Below, in pieces: positions 33,249 through 41,750 of a DNA stretch of 64,000 nucleotides. Position 1 is the first letter of the stretch. The number at the start of each line of letters is the position of its first letter. The notes under the pieces were generated by a model, which had not been told where the DNA came from, ran no database searches, and saw nothing but the letters and a program-made list of their open reading frames with translations. The position numbers were made by a program, and so were the translations under genes. The stretch lies in assembly GCF_041080655.1 (NCBI RefSeq), contig NZ_CP163525.1, positions 4,836,001 to 4,900,000 on the forward strand, given 5' to 3'. Source of the DNA: Streptomyces sp. CG4 (GTDB lineage: Bacteria > Actinomycetota > Actinomycetes > Streptomycetales > Streptomycetaceae).

Positions 33249-35171
33249 TTAAGGGAACGGATGGGGGACGCGGTGCAGGTCAGCCGGGGTGAGGTCGTCC
33301 GTACGCCAGCCCGCCTGCCGGTAGGCGGAGAACATCCGGGGCATGTGCAGCGCGCGCTGTTTCTCCCAGCCGAAGTCGATCGGCAGCAGCCCCGGGACGA
33401 TCACGCACGCGGTGCTCAGCCCGACAGCCTCCTGCTCCGGCGTCGTCTGGTCGACGACGATGACGTCGGAGCCCGCCCGCTCCAACACGCCCTGGCAGAA
33501 CCGCAGATCGTCCAGCAGGTCACGAGTGCGGGGCCGCTGCTCCTCCCAGGACGCGTACAGCGACTCCACCGGCTGCGCGGTGCGCGGGCGCAGATAGCGC
33601 TCGGCGTGCCGGGCCATCTCCGGCAATCCGTAGAGGGCAGAGTGGTCGCGCAGGACACGGACCCGGGAGAAGTCGCCGGCCATCGCCTCCAGTTCGGCCC
33701 TGCGGTTGCGGGTCCTGCGTGGCACAGCGGGGACATAGGTGATGATCTCGGACAGGGCGCCCTCGATGGCCTTCTCCGGGTCCAGGCTCGCGCCGGAGGC
33801 GAAGCAGAGGGCGCCGAGGCCGCCGTCGCGGCGTACGGCCACGCCGGTCACCGCGGGGACGGGGAGGTCGATGCGGTTGTCGAACAGGCGGATGTCGTAG
33901 CCCTCGAGCCCGGCACGGTGGACCATGGCGTGCAGCGTGGCGTTCCGCGAGCCGCTGATGTCGATCTCGGGCAACTCCGCGCCGCCGTACCAGCCCAGCA
34001 CGAAGGCGTCCCGCTCGATGAGTTCGAGCATGCCGAACAGGATCGCCTCCTCCAGGCAGCTGCCGATGGCGCAGCCGTTGGAGCTCTCGAAGACGAACCG
34101 GTCCGATTCCGCACGGTCGTTGTAGTAGCACAGCCTCGTCGGCACGAGCAGGGGACGGTCGTCGCGCAGCGAGTACCCCCAGGTCCAGGGGATCGCGCGG
34201 GTCTCGTCGAAGGGGGTCAGGAGCGGGTGTTCACAGTAGGTCTCCTCGGGGTAGACGCCGCACGTCCGCGGGTCCAGGGCTGCTTCGCCGAGGTTGCGGT
34301 AGGAGTCCATGACCACCGCACCGGCCCGGCGGCGGTGCGTGCCCGCGTACCGCTCGAGGCCCTCGAGCAGAGCCAGACCGCGGCTGGTCGCGTAGCAGTC
34401 GGCCTGCCCGGTCCACGAAACCTCCAGCAGGCCGCTGTAGCCGCGCATCTGCACGGTGCCCACCACCGGTGCCGTGGTGGTCCAGCCGATGTCCATGGCC
34501 GGAGCGCCGCCGATCACCCCGCAGACGCTGTTGGCCAGCGCCTGCTCGGGCAGGTCGTACGACTCGGCGGGCCGCAGCCGGTACGCCCCGGGGTGCTCCT
34601 TCTCCCGCGACGTCAGCCGGATTTCGGGCGCGGACTCCGTTTCCTGCGTGAGCGAGCAGGAGGGGCACAGGGGCTCACGCACAATCGGCACGTCGTGGGT
34701 GGCCAGCGTGGCCAGGTCCAGCAGCGACACCCAGGTGCGGCCCGGCCCGGCGGTCCCGGGGCCGGGCGGCAGGTGCGGCGGGTCGAGGCGCACACGCTGG
34801 TGCATCGCCCAGACGGCGTCCACGTGCCAGGGCAGCAGCAACGGCCAGTCGCCGGCGGGCCGCAGGAGGCCACCGGTCTCCAGGGCGATGCGCTCGTACT
34901 CACCGCGCAGCCGCTGCCACCGGATCGCCAGGCAGTGCCCGCACGCGTCGGGGGCGGAGCCGTCGCGGGTCCACGGCCCGACGAGGACGGCACGGGCGGT
35001 CACATGGATGCGGGCCGTTGCGCGGGCATCCGGCTCGGGCTCCGTGACGTCCGAGTCGCCCAGGGCCACGACCTCCAGCGGCAGTTGGCCGACTGCCGAG
35101 CACCGCAGCGCGAGCTCGCTCGCTAGCAGCTGCCGGGCCGCCGACAACGGTTCTGCTGTCAGCGCACTCAC
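33249..35171 (-). CDS. YcaO cyclodehydratase, copy 1
   Basis: 640 residues. An N-terminal region of about 200 residues carries two CxxC pairs (CGHC near 77, CPSC near 169), probably a zinc site. The YcaO domain has the ATP-binding motifs EGLERYAG (270-277), SSNGCAIGS and LELIERDAF (about 382-390), and ends in PHPFP, the proline-rich tail typical of azole-forming YcaO proteins. It uses ATP to activate backbone amides so that Cys, Ser or Thr side chains cyclise to azolines. The GTG at 35171 overlaps the permease stop (GTGA). A second YcaO of the same design lies at 43335; this one is last in the operon, away from the E1-like partner. Confidence 0.93.
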   Translation of the reverse strand: MSALTAEPLSAARQLLASELALRCSAVGQLPLEVVALGDSDVTEPEPDARATARIHVTARAVLVGPWTRDGSAPDACGHCLAIRWQRLRGEYERIALETGGLLRPAGDWPLLLPWHVDAVWAMHQRVRLDPPHLPPGPGTAGPGRTWVSLLDLATLATHDVPIVREPLCPSCSLTQETESAPEIRLTSREKEHPGAYRLRPAESYDLPEQALANSVCGVIGGAPAMDIGWTTTAPVVGTVQMRGYSGLLEVSWTGQADCYATSRGLALLEGLERYAGTHRRRAGAVVMDSYRNLGEAALDPRTCGVYPEETYCEHPLLTPFDETRAIPWTWGYSLRDDRPLLVPTRLCYYNDRAESDRFVFESSNGCAIGSCLEEAILFGMLELIERDAFVLGWYGGAELPEIDISGSRNATLHAMVHRAGLEGYDIRLFDNRIDLPVPAVTGVAVRRDGGLGALCFASGASLDPEKAIEGALSEIITYVPAVPRRTRNRRAELEAMAGDFSRVRVLRDHSALYGLPEMARHAERYLRPRTAQPVESLYASWEEQRPRTRDLLDDLRFCQGVLERAGSDVIVVDQTTPEQEAVGLSTACVIVPGLLPIDFGWEKQRALHMPRMFSAYRQAGWRTDDLTPADLHRVPHPFP

Positions 35172-35935
35172 TTTTCCCTGCTCCACCTGAAGAACCTGAC
35201 CGAGAACAGACCGAACACCGCGGCAAACGCGACGAGCGCGGCACAGGCGAGCCCCACCGTGCCCACGCCGCGCACGCCGGTGAGCGAGCCCGCGATGCCC
35301 TCGCCCATGTACCGCAGCGGCAGTACCGAGGAGATCGCCTTCAGCCAGCCCGGGAAGGCGTCGAGCGGATAGAACGTGCCGGACACGAACGCCATTGGCA
35401 TCATCACACAGTTGGACACCGCGCCTACTGCCTCGGGCGAGCTCACGTACGAGCCGATCAGCAGGCCGATGACGAAGAACGCCGTGATCCCGCACAGCAG
35501 CACCGGGATCGTCAGCGGCCAGGTGCCCGCCAGGTGGAGGCCGAACACGGGCAGGCTCGCGACGGCCACGAACAGTCCCGCCTGCACCAGGCCCACGCCC
35601 ACGGTGAGCACGTACCGCGCGCCCAGGACCGTCACCGAGGACACCGGTGTCATCCGGATCAGCCGGATCACCTCGTCACGGCGCCAGTGCATCATCGTGT
35701 AGGCCACGCCGAACAGCGCGCCGTTGCCGATGCCGTAGGCGACGATGCCGGGGCCGATGTAGTCGATGTAGTGGTGGCCGTTCTTCAGCGCCTGCCCCTT
35801 GAAGACCAGGCCGAGGGCCACCAGGAAGATCAGCGGGAAGACGAAGGAGAAGAAGAGCGTCACCTTGTCGCGGACGAACGCCCGGTATGTGGCGGCGGAC
35901 AGTGCGCCGTACCCGCTCAAGCCGTAACTGCTCAT
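35168..35935 (-). CDS. ABC-2 type permease of the RiPP exporter
   Basis: 255 residues, six hydrophobic segments, with the DrrB-like SFVFPLIFLVALGLVF near the N-terminus and the MPMAFVSGTFYPLDAFPGWL motif. The ATG at 35935 overlaps the ATPase stop (ATGA), and the stop overlaps the YcaO start. Being locked inside the biosynthetic operon, it most likely exports the mature peptide. Confidence 0.88.
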   Translation of the reverse strand: MSSYGLSGYGALSAATYRAFVRDKVTLFFSFVFPLIFLVALGLVFKGQALKNGHHYIDYIGPGIVAYGIGNGALFGVAYTMMHWRRDEVIRLIRMTPVSSVTVLGARYVLTVGVGLVQAGLFVAVASLPVFGLHLAGTWPLTIPVLLCGITAFFVIGLLIGSYVSSPEAVGAVSNCVMMPMAFVSGTFYPLDAFPGWLKAISSVLPLRYMGEGIAGSLTGVRGVGTVGLACAALVAFAAVFGLFSVRFFRWSREK

Positions 35936-36837
35936 ACCTGGAATTCCGTTCCGGTCAGCTGGAGGTAGACGTCCTCCAGCGTTGCTGTGCGCGTCTGGAC
36001 GCCCTGCAATCCGGCGAGTTGTTCGACTGCGGCCAGGACCTGTCCGGGGATCGTGGTGGTGAGGACCACCGCGCCGCCCTCGATGTCCACGCTGTCCACT
36101 CCGGCGATGCCGCGGGCCGCGTCGAGCGAGATCCGGTGCTGCGGGACCAACAGCCGGGTGCTGCTGCCCACCAACTCCAGCAGGCTGTTAGGGGTGTCGA
36201 GCGCGACGACCCCGCCGCGGTTGATGATGGCCACGCGGTCGCAGAGCACCTCAGCCTCGTCGAGGTGGTGCGTGGTGTAGACGATGGTGCGCCCCTGGCT
36301 GCGGATGTCCCGCAGCAGCTGCCACAGGTCACGCCGGGCCTGGGGGTCCAGGGCGGCGGTCGGCTCGTCCAGGAAGATCAGTTCCGGTTCGTGGGTGAGC
36401 GCACTGGCGATGGCCAGGCGCTGACGCTGGCCGCCGGAGAGCTTCTTGACGCGCGTGTCCGCCTTCTCGCCGAGCCCGACCCGTTCCAGCGCCTCCCGGG
36501 CCCGCTGCGGGGCCATCCCATAGAGCCGGGCGACCGTCGTGATGTGCTCGATCGCGGTGAGGCTCTCGAAGAACGCGGACGCCTGCGTCTGCACGCCGAG
36601 CCGCGGCAGCAGGTCCCGGTTGCGCGGCCACGGGCTCTGCCCGAGGACCTGCACCATCCCGGAGTCGGCCCGGCGCAGCCCCTCCATGATCTCTATCAGG
36701 GTGGTCTTGCCAGCCCCGTTGGGGCCGAGAATGCCGAAGAACTCGCCGTCGGCAATCTCGAACGAGACGCCGTTGACGGCTGCCACCCCTTTGTACTGTT
36801 TGCGTACGTCTTGCAGTGAGACAACAGGTTGCGACAT
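35932..36837 (-). CDS. ABC transporter ATPase of the RiPP exporter
   Basis: 301 residues with Walker A GPNGAGKTT, signature LSGGQRQRLAIASAL and Walker B LIFLDEPTAALDP. The ATG at 36837 follows GGGAG. It partners with the permease immediately downstream; the pair sits between the M50 protease gene and the last YcaO gene, so export is probably coupled in expression to leader removal. Confidence 0.9.
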   Translation of the reverse strand: MSQPVVSLQDVRKQYKGVAAVNGVSFEIADGEFFGILGPNGAGKTTLIEIMEGLRRADSGMVQVLGQSPWPRNRDLLPRLGVQTQASAFFESLTAIEHITTVARLYGMAPQRAREALERVGLGEKADTRVKKLSGGQRQRLAIASALTHEPELIFLDEPTAALDPQARRDLWQLLRDIRSQGRTIVYTTHHLDEAEVLCDRVAIINRGGVVALDTPNSLLELVGSSTRLLVPQHRISLDAARGIAGVDSVDIEGGAVVLTTTIPGQVLAAVEQLAGLQGVQTRTATLEDVYLQLTGTEFQV

Positions 36838-36863
36838 TCCGCTCCCTAAGCAGTGATGAGATT

Positions 36864-37961
36864 TCAGGAAAGGGCCCGTGCGGCCAGGAGCCAGCCGCCG
36901 AGGATCAGGACCGACCACACGACGAGCAGCGACAGTAGGTATCCGAGGTAGGCGAACCTCGCCCACCCGGGATAGCCGCCTGCTCCGCGGCGCCGGGCGA
37001 AGCGGATGCTTTCGTCGGCGAGGTCCATCACGTTGAGTGCGTGGCTCAGCGCGATGTAGCCGTCGAGCTTGGGGAACGGCAGCAGGTTCGCCAGGGCTCG
37101 TAGACTGGCCAGCAACAGAGTGGCGGACAGGGCCTGGCGGACCGTGTCCCCCACGGGTGCCCAGGTCCGGCACGCGAAGAGCGGCAGCAGCACCAGCAGG
37201 TTCACGAAGACCCCCGCCAGTGCGGTGATGACCCGGTGCCGCCGCGGACCGAAGAACCGCGAGTCCTCCACCGCGCAGTAGAAGTAGACGAACGGCAGCC
37301 GCCAGCCCACCCCGATCGCATCCGAACGACCCCCGAAGTGCCGGCACGCCAGGCCGTGCGCCAGCTCGTGCAGACCTGAACTGGCCGTGGTGAACAGGAA
37401 GATGCCGACCAGCACCGCGATGCCGGGCAACGGCCGGCCGGCCAGGTCCCGGACGTCCCGCAGCAGGGCGCCGCCGTCGGCGGCCAGCGCGAGCTCCATC
37501 GCGCACACCGCCACGGCCGGCAGGGCGAGGACGTACCACCGCAGTACCGGCCGCAGCCGGCGGTGCAGCACCTCCAGCAGACGCGACGGATCGCCGAACG
37601 CCCGCCGCCCCCGCCACGGCGACGACGGTACGGCCGCCGCCGCGGCAGGGGCCGCCACCCGGGCGGGCAGTCCCTCGAGCAGGCCGCGCTCCGTGAGCAG
37701 CCGGATCAGCTGCTTCCAGCCCGGCTCGCCGAGCACGCGACCGAAGTGAGCGGCGTACTCCTCGCCCACCTCGGCGAGGGTGCGCCGCCCGTCGAGCCGG
37801 GAGAAGACGAAGTGCTCGCGTACGCCGATCTCGTACGTGCGCCCGCTGTCCGGGTCGTGGATCAGGTGCAGATACGAGGCCCCCCGCAGCAGCCGGGGGC
37901 CCAGGCGCACGCCCCGGCGCAGCGCCGGGGCCCACTCCAGCAGGCTGCCCGCCGTGCTCAC
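36864..37961 (-). CDS. M50-type membrane metalloprotease with PqqD-like N-terminal region
   Basis: 365 residues. Residues 25-100 (YLHLIHDPDSGRTYEIGVRE, then LIRLLTERGLLEGL) look like a PqqD/RRE-type peptide-binding domain. Multiple membrane segments follow, with the zinc motif HELAH (198-202) and the third ligand in LPFPKLDGY (Asp300), as in site-2-type proteases. A leader-recognition domain joined to a membrane protease suggests that it removes the leader during export. The GTG at 37961 overlaps the stop of the SpaB_C gene. No other protease is in the operon. Confidence 0.82.
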   Translation of the reverse strand: MSTAGSLLEWAPALRRGVRLGPRLLRGASYLHLIHDPDSGRTYEIGVREHFVFSRLDGRRTLAEVGEEYAAHFGRVLGEPGWKQLIRLLTERGLLEGLPARVAAPAAAAAVPSSPWRGRRAFGDPSRLLEVLHRRLRPVLRWYVLALPAVAVCAMELALAADGGALLRDVRDLAGRPLPGIAVLVGIFLFTTASSGLHELAHGLACRHFGGRSDAIGVGWRLPFVYFYCAVEDSRFFGPRRHRVITALAGVFVNLLVLLPLFACRTWAPVGDTVRQALSATLLLASLRALANLLPFPKLDGYIALSHALNVMDLADESIRFARRRGAGGYPGWARFAYLGYLLSLLVVWSVLILGGWLLAARALS

Positions 37962-39031
37962 AGGGCAACCGGCCCGGCCGCCGGCTCATCGAGCGCCCGG
38001 GCGAGGATGTAGGAGAGGTAGATCTCGTCCGGGATCGTGACATAGAGCCGGTTGTTGGTCATGTGCATATACGGGGTGAGGAGCCGCTCCAGGGCCTCGT
38101 CGGGGTCGGTAACGGGCGCCTCGCCGTCCCCGTCCCAGGCGTGGAATGTCAGGTCGCCGCGCACGGCCAACCTGGTCACCCTCTCGCGCAGTTCGGCGCA
38201 GTGGGCGGCCCAGGCGCCGACGAACCCGGGCAGGGCCTCGGCGGTGCCCTCGTCGAAAGCGCGCCGGATCTCCGTGAACCGGCGCCTCAGGCCGTCGGCC
38301 ATGGAGGTGTAGCTGCGCTCGTAACCGTCCTCGCTGATGAACTTGGTGCCGGTGAAGGCGTCCTGCCAGAACTCGTGGTAGCGCCGCAGGTACTCCGCCG
38401 TCGCGGTCGCGTCCTGCCGGAAGACCGTCGACATCACCATCATCAGCTGGGCGGAGACGCCCAGCAGGACGGTGCGGACGTGCAGGTTCATCCGGCGGGT
38501 GAGGTCCATGACGAGGTCGCTGGAGCGCTGGAAGTGCCATTCGGCCAGGGCCACTCCGGGCCCACCGCCGTACTTGCCGTACTCCGGCTCGTACGGCTCG
38601 TAGCTGAAGGTGTTGTTGGCCCGGAAGCGCTCACGGTCCTCCAGGGCCAGGGATTTCTGGTCCTCGTCGTCGCTGTACTCGAGCTCGTACAGCACGTCGT
38701 AGAACTGGGACAGGTAATCGGTCTCCTGGACCTCGTACAACGCGGGCCGGGTACGCAGGAAGTGGGTGATGTGGTGCTCGGCGCGTTCCCTGATCTCGTC
38801 GCAGACGTCCGCGGAGCGGGGCTTGAGGCGGATGCGGACGTGGGGGCCGCCGAACCAGTAGTTGATGAAGAAGTGACCGTCCAGCAAATCCCGTTCGGTG
38901 AGCTCACGGATCAGGGGTTCGACGCACTGGGTGATGACGGGGCGCGGGCTCGCGGCGTAGAAGACGTGCAGCGCCTGCCAGCCGCCTGGGTCTGAGACGG
39001 GCTTGTTGGTGAGAAAGGTGCTGTTGTCCAT
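37958..39031 (-). CDS. SpaB_C-type protein (thiopeptide-type biosynthesis domain)
   Basis: 357 residues. WQALHVFYAASPRPVITQCV, FFINYWFGGPHVRIRLKP and the C-terminal YMHMTNNRLYVTIPDEIYLS define the SpaB_C / thiopeptide-type bacteriocin biosynthesis family. In split LanB systems such a protein removes glutamate from glutamylated Ser/Thr to give dehydroalanine or dehydrobutyrine; related proteins catalyse the [4+2] cycloaddition of thiopeptides. The retained HMxxNRL-like motif favours the elimination role, but this is judgement, not proof. Only one such protein is present. It starts two bases after the LanB stop and is coupled to the M50 gene. Confidence 0.87.
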   Translation of the reverse strand: MDNSTFLTNKPVSDPGGWQALHVFYAASPRPVITQCVEPLIRELTERDLLDGHFFINYWFGGPHVRIRLKPRSADVCDEIRERAEHHITHFLRTRPALYEVQETDYLSQFYDVLYELEYSDDEDQKSLALEDRERFRANNTFSYEPYEPEYGKYGGGPGVALAEWHFQRSSDLVMDLTRRMNLHVRTVLLGVSAQLMMVMSTVFRQDATATAEYLRRYHEFWQDAFTGTKFISEDGYERSYTSMADGLRRRFTEIRRAFDEGTAEALPGFVGAWAAHCAELRERVTRLAVRGDLTFHAWDGDGEAPVTDPDEALERLLTPYMHMTNNRLYVTIPDEIYLSYILARALDEPAAGPVAL

Positions 39032-39032
39032 C

Positions 39033-41747
39033 TCAGTTCACTTCCACGACGTATTCGGTGACATGGCGGCCGACGCTCGAGGTCATGTCCAGGTCGTCCT
39101 CGGCCGGCAGCATTTCGCGGAACACGACGCGTTCGCCGTTCCGCTTGAGCAGGGACTCGAGCGCGGTCAGGGACAGGTGACTGGTGAAGTCCACGTAGTG
39201 CGGCTTGGACTGGCCGCGCCATGCGCCGGGGTCCGTCTCGTCCTGATGCGCGGTCCGGTGATCGACGGTGGCGAAGACCTGGTCGGGCAGGTCGTGCGTG
39301 CGCTGCCAGCGCCGCCACTGGAGGAACCAGCCCGCGTCGGTCGCCTCGGGTTCGCGCTTCGGCAGCGCCTCCGCGGCGACCGTCCATCGGCGGCGCGCGA
39401 CCACGACGTTGCGGTAGCGCACGCGTGGCCGTACGGCCACTCCTCCCTCGGTGATCTGCTCGGGCACTCCGCCCCAGATGTCGAGCGTCATCATCGGCGT
39501 CGGCGAGAACAGAGTAAGGATGCGGGGGATCTCGGGCAGGGCGAGGGGGAACAGGTAGCCGAGGTAGACCGGGATGACCTCCTTGTCCAGCCGTCGCGAC
39601 CGCAGCATGACCCGGTCCTGCTCGTTGCAGTGCACCACGTACAGGTCCGCGAGCGGGATCCGGCATTCCTCGGGGGCGCTGGTGGACTCGCCCGGGCACA
39701 CGATGACGTACGGCGTCAGACGGCCGTGCAGGTTCAGGTTGGTCGTCGCGATGCCACCCGTGATCTCCGCGAACACCGCGTCCGGGGGACACGACTCGGA
39801 CATCGAGGCGCGCAGCCCTGCCGTGAACTCCTCGGTGCCGGGCGCGTCGAAGCAGTGGGTGAAGCGCGAGAAGGGGAAAGAGAGCCCGCTGTAGGACCGG
39901 TTCAGGACGGCCAGCGGTCCCCCGGCGTCACGGCCCAGCTGGAGGAACCAGCTGCGGGGCCTGAAGTCCGGTGTGATGCAGGCGAGTTCGGCGGCCACCT
40001 CATCGACGATCTCCTCGCCGATGCGCACCTCGTCCGCCTCGCTGCCGCCCGCGAGCTCGTGTATCCGCCGGGCGAACAGCTGCCGCCCCTTGTCGACGGA
40101 GGTGATCTCCGGGAGCCGCATCCAGTTGCTCTGCGGCACGTACGTGCCGTCCTCCTCGAACGGTTCGTACCGCCCGGACCAGCGGGAGTACTGGTGGTAG
40201 ATGTCCTCGTGGAAGTCGTGGACGAGGCTGAGCACGTCGTCGCACCGGCCGCCCCGGCCGAACCGCGACACGAAGAACCCCTTGAGGGTGAGCCGGTGGC
40301 AGACCAGGGAGTCGAACGCCGGGAACACCCGGCTCAGCGCCTCGAGCGCGTCCCCGAAGGTGTGCTGCCACTCCTCGCGGTTCCACAGCACGGGCTCCCG
40401 GCCGGCCGAGCAGTCCTCGTAGACCAGCGTCACGGGCAACGTGGCGTCGGAAGCGCCGAGGTCGGACAGGATCCGGAGGAGATCCTGGCGAACGGCCGCG
40501 AGGAGCTGCCGTCTGCCCGCCACGTCGGCCACCCGGTAGGCGTCCAAGGCCTCGGCCGGGCGGTTGAGCTGCGCCGCGAGGCTGCGCGCCCAGGGGTACT
40601 CCAGCCCGTCCAGCTGGTCGCGGAACGCCCGCAGCGGGTCGTGGCTGTGCAGGTCCAGGTGCAGGGACGGGACCTGGAGCAGGCCGAGGCGCAGCAGGAC
40701 CGCGACGTAGCGGTCGTACTCGAGGGCCGGAATGCCTGTCTCCTCGCTCAGCCGGTCCAGCAGGTCGCCGTAGCGGATGTCCGGGTGGGCCTCGGTGATC
40801 GTGAAGACGCGGTCCAGTGTGCCCGTCTTCCGCAGGAAGAACAGACTGTCGCGGACGGTGTCGAAGCTGACCGTGGCGTCGTCGTCTCCCGTGGTGACAG
40901 TGCGCCGGACGTACCGGATGCGGTCCAGGTCGTCCAGCCGCCACCCCGCGGTGAGCCGCACCGGCAGGTCGAGGCGGAGCGTGTCGTTCTCGGTGATCAG
41001 GTCGGCGATCCGGCCCAGCACCACGATGTTGAGCCGCGGGTGGCTGCTCCACCCGTCAACCGGCGCCGTGCGCCGGGGACCGCTGTCGCCGTCGGTGAAC
41101 CGGCCGAGGGCGAGTCCGGTGAACGTGCTGAACGGGCTGGTCTTGCAGGCCATCCGGGAGAGGTACTCCACCAGGGAGCGCTCGATCCGACGCTCGCTCT
41201 TGCCGAGCTTTCCACCGTGCTTGCGGACGTACTTGTGGAGGTACGTGTCCAGCGACGGCGACGCGAGCAGCAGCGCCTTGCGCAGCCCGGCGTCCCCGGC
41301 GAGCCCGGCGAGATGTGCCCGCGCGGCGCCGAGCTCGGTGCGTACGGTCTCCTCGCCCTCGGTGTGCAGGTCCTCGAGGGCGAGCCGAGTGGCAAGCCAC
41401 TCGGTGACGAGCCGGGCAGGTGCGGGCTCGAGCGCGGCGGCGAGGCCGCGGACCGCATCCGCGTCGCGCGGCAGGCGGTTGTTGAACACCTGCCGCCGCA
41501 GCTCGACCAGCGCGCGCCGAGCACCGGTGTCCTCGGTCTGCTTGACCACGTCGTGGAGCAGGTCACTGACGTGCGCGCCGAGCGCGAGGAGCTCCTCCTC
41601 GCGCTCCAGCACGGCGGCAGCCCACGCGGCGCTCCGCGGGGAGCGCAGGCCACGCATCGTCTCGATGGGGGCTCCGGCGATGCGCAGGATGAAGGTGTCG
41701 CCGGGGCGGCGGGTTTCCGTCACGGTGCGTTCCTCTGCTTGTCCCAT
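39033..41747 (-). CDS. LanB-type dehydratase, glutamylation domain only
   Basis: 904 residues of the lantibiotic dehydratase N-terminal family. The diagnostic motif RMACKTSPFSTFTG lies around residues 198-211, and the protein ends after the KPHYVDFTSHLSL region, where a full-length LanB would continue into the elimination domain. It transfers glutamate from Glu-tRNA to Ser/Thr of the precursor core. The ATG at 41747 follows the SagB stop by three bases; a GTG eight codons inside (41723), with AGAGGAA upstream, may be the true start. It works with the SpaB_C protein encoded next. Confidence 0.9.
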   Translation of the reverse strand: MGQAEERTVTETRRPGDTFILRIAGAPIETMRGLRSPRSAAWAAAVLEREEELLALGAHVSDLLHDVVKQTEDTGARRALVELRRQVFNNRLPRDADAVRGLAAALEPAPARLVTEWLATRLALEDLHTEGEETVRTELGAARAHLAGLAGDAGLRKALLLASPSLDTYLHKYVRKHGGKLGKSERRIERSLVEYLSRMACKTSPFSTFTGLALGRFTDGDSGPRRTAPVDGWSSHPRLNIVVLGRIADLITENDTLRLDLPVRLTAGWRLDDLDRIRYVRRTVTTGDDDATVSFDTVRDSLFFLRKTGTLDRVFTITEAHPDIRYGDLLDRLSEETGIPALEYDRYVAVLLRLGLLQVPSLHLDLHSHDPLRAFRDQLDGLEYPWARSLAAQLNRPAEALDAYRVADVAGRRQLLAAVRQDLLRILSDLGASDATLPVTLVYEDCSAGREPVLWNREEWQHTFGDALEALSRVFPAFDSLVCHRLTLKGFFVSRFGRGGRCDDVLSLVHDFHEDIYHQYSRWSGRYEPFEEDGTYVPQSNWMRLPEITSVDKGRQLFARRIHELAGGSEADEVRIGEEIVDEVAAELACITPDFRPRSWFLQLGRDAGGPLAVLNRSYSGLSFPFSRFTHCFDAPGTEEFTAGLRASMSESCPPDAVFAEITGGIATTNLNLHGRLTPYVIVCPGESTSAPEECRIPLADLYVVHCNEQDRVMLRSRRLDKEVIPVYLGYLFPLALPEIPRILTLFSPTPMMTLDIWGGVPEQITEGGVAVRPRVRYRNVVVARRRWTVAAEALPKREPEATDAGWFLQWRRWQRTHDLPDQVFATVDHRTAHQDETDPGAWRGQSKPHYVDFTSHLSLTALESLLKRNGERVVFREMLPAEDDLDMTSSVGRHVTEYVVEVN

Positions 41748-41750
41748 GGT

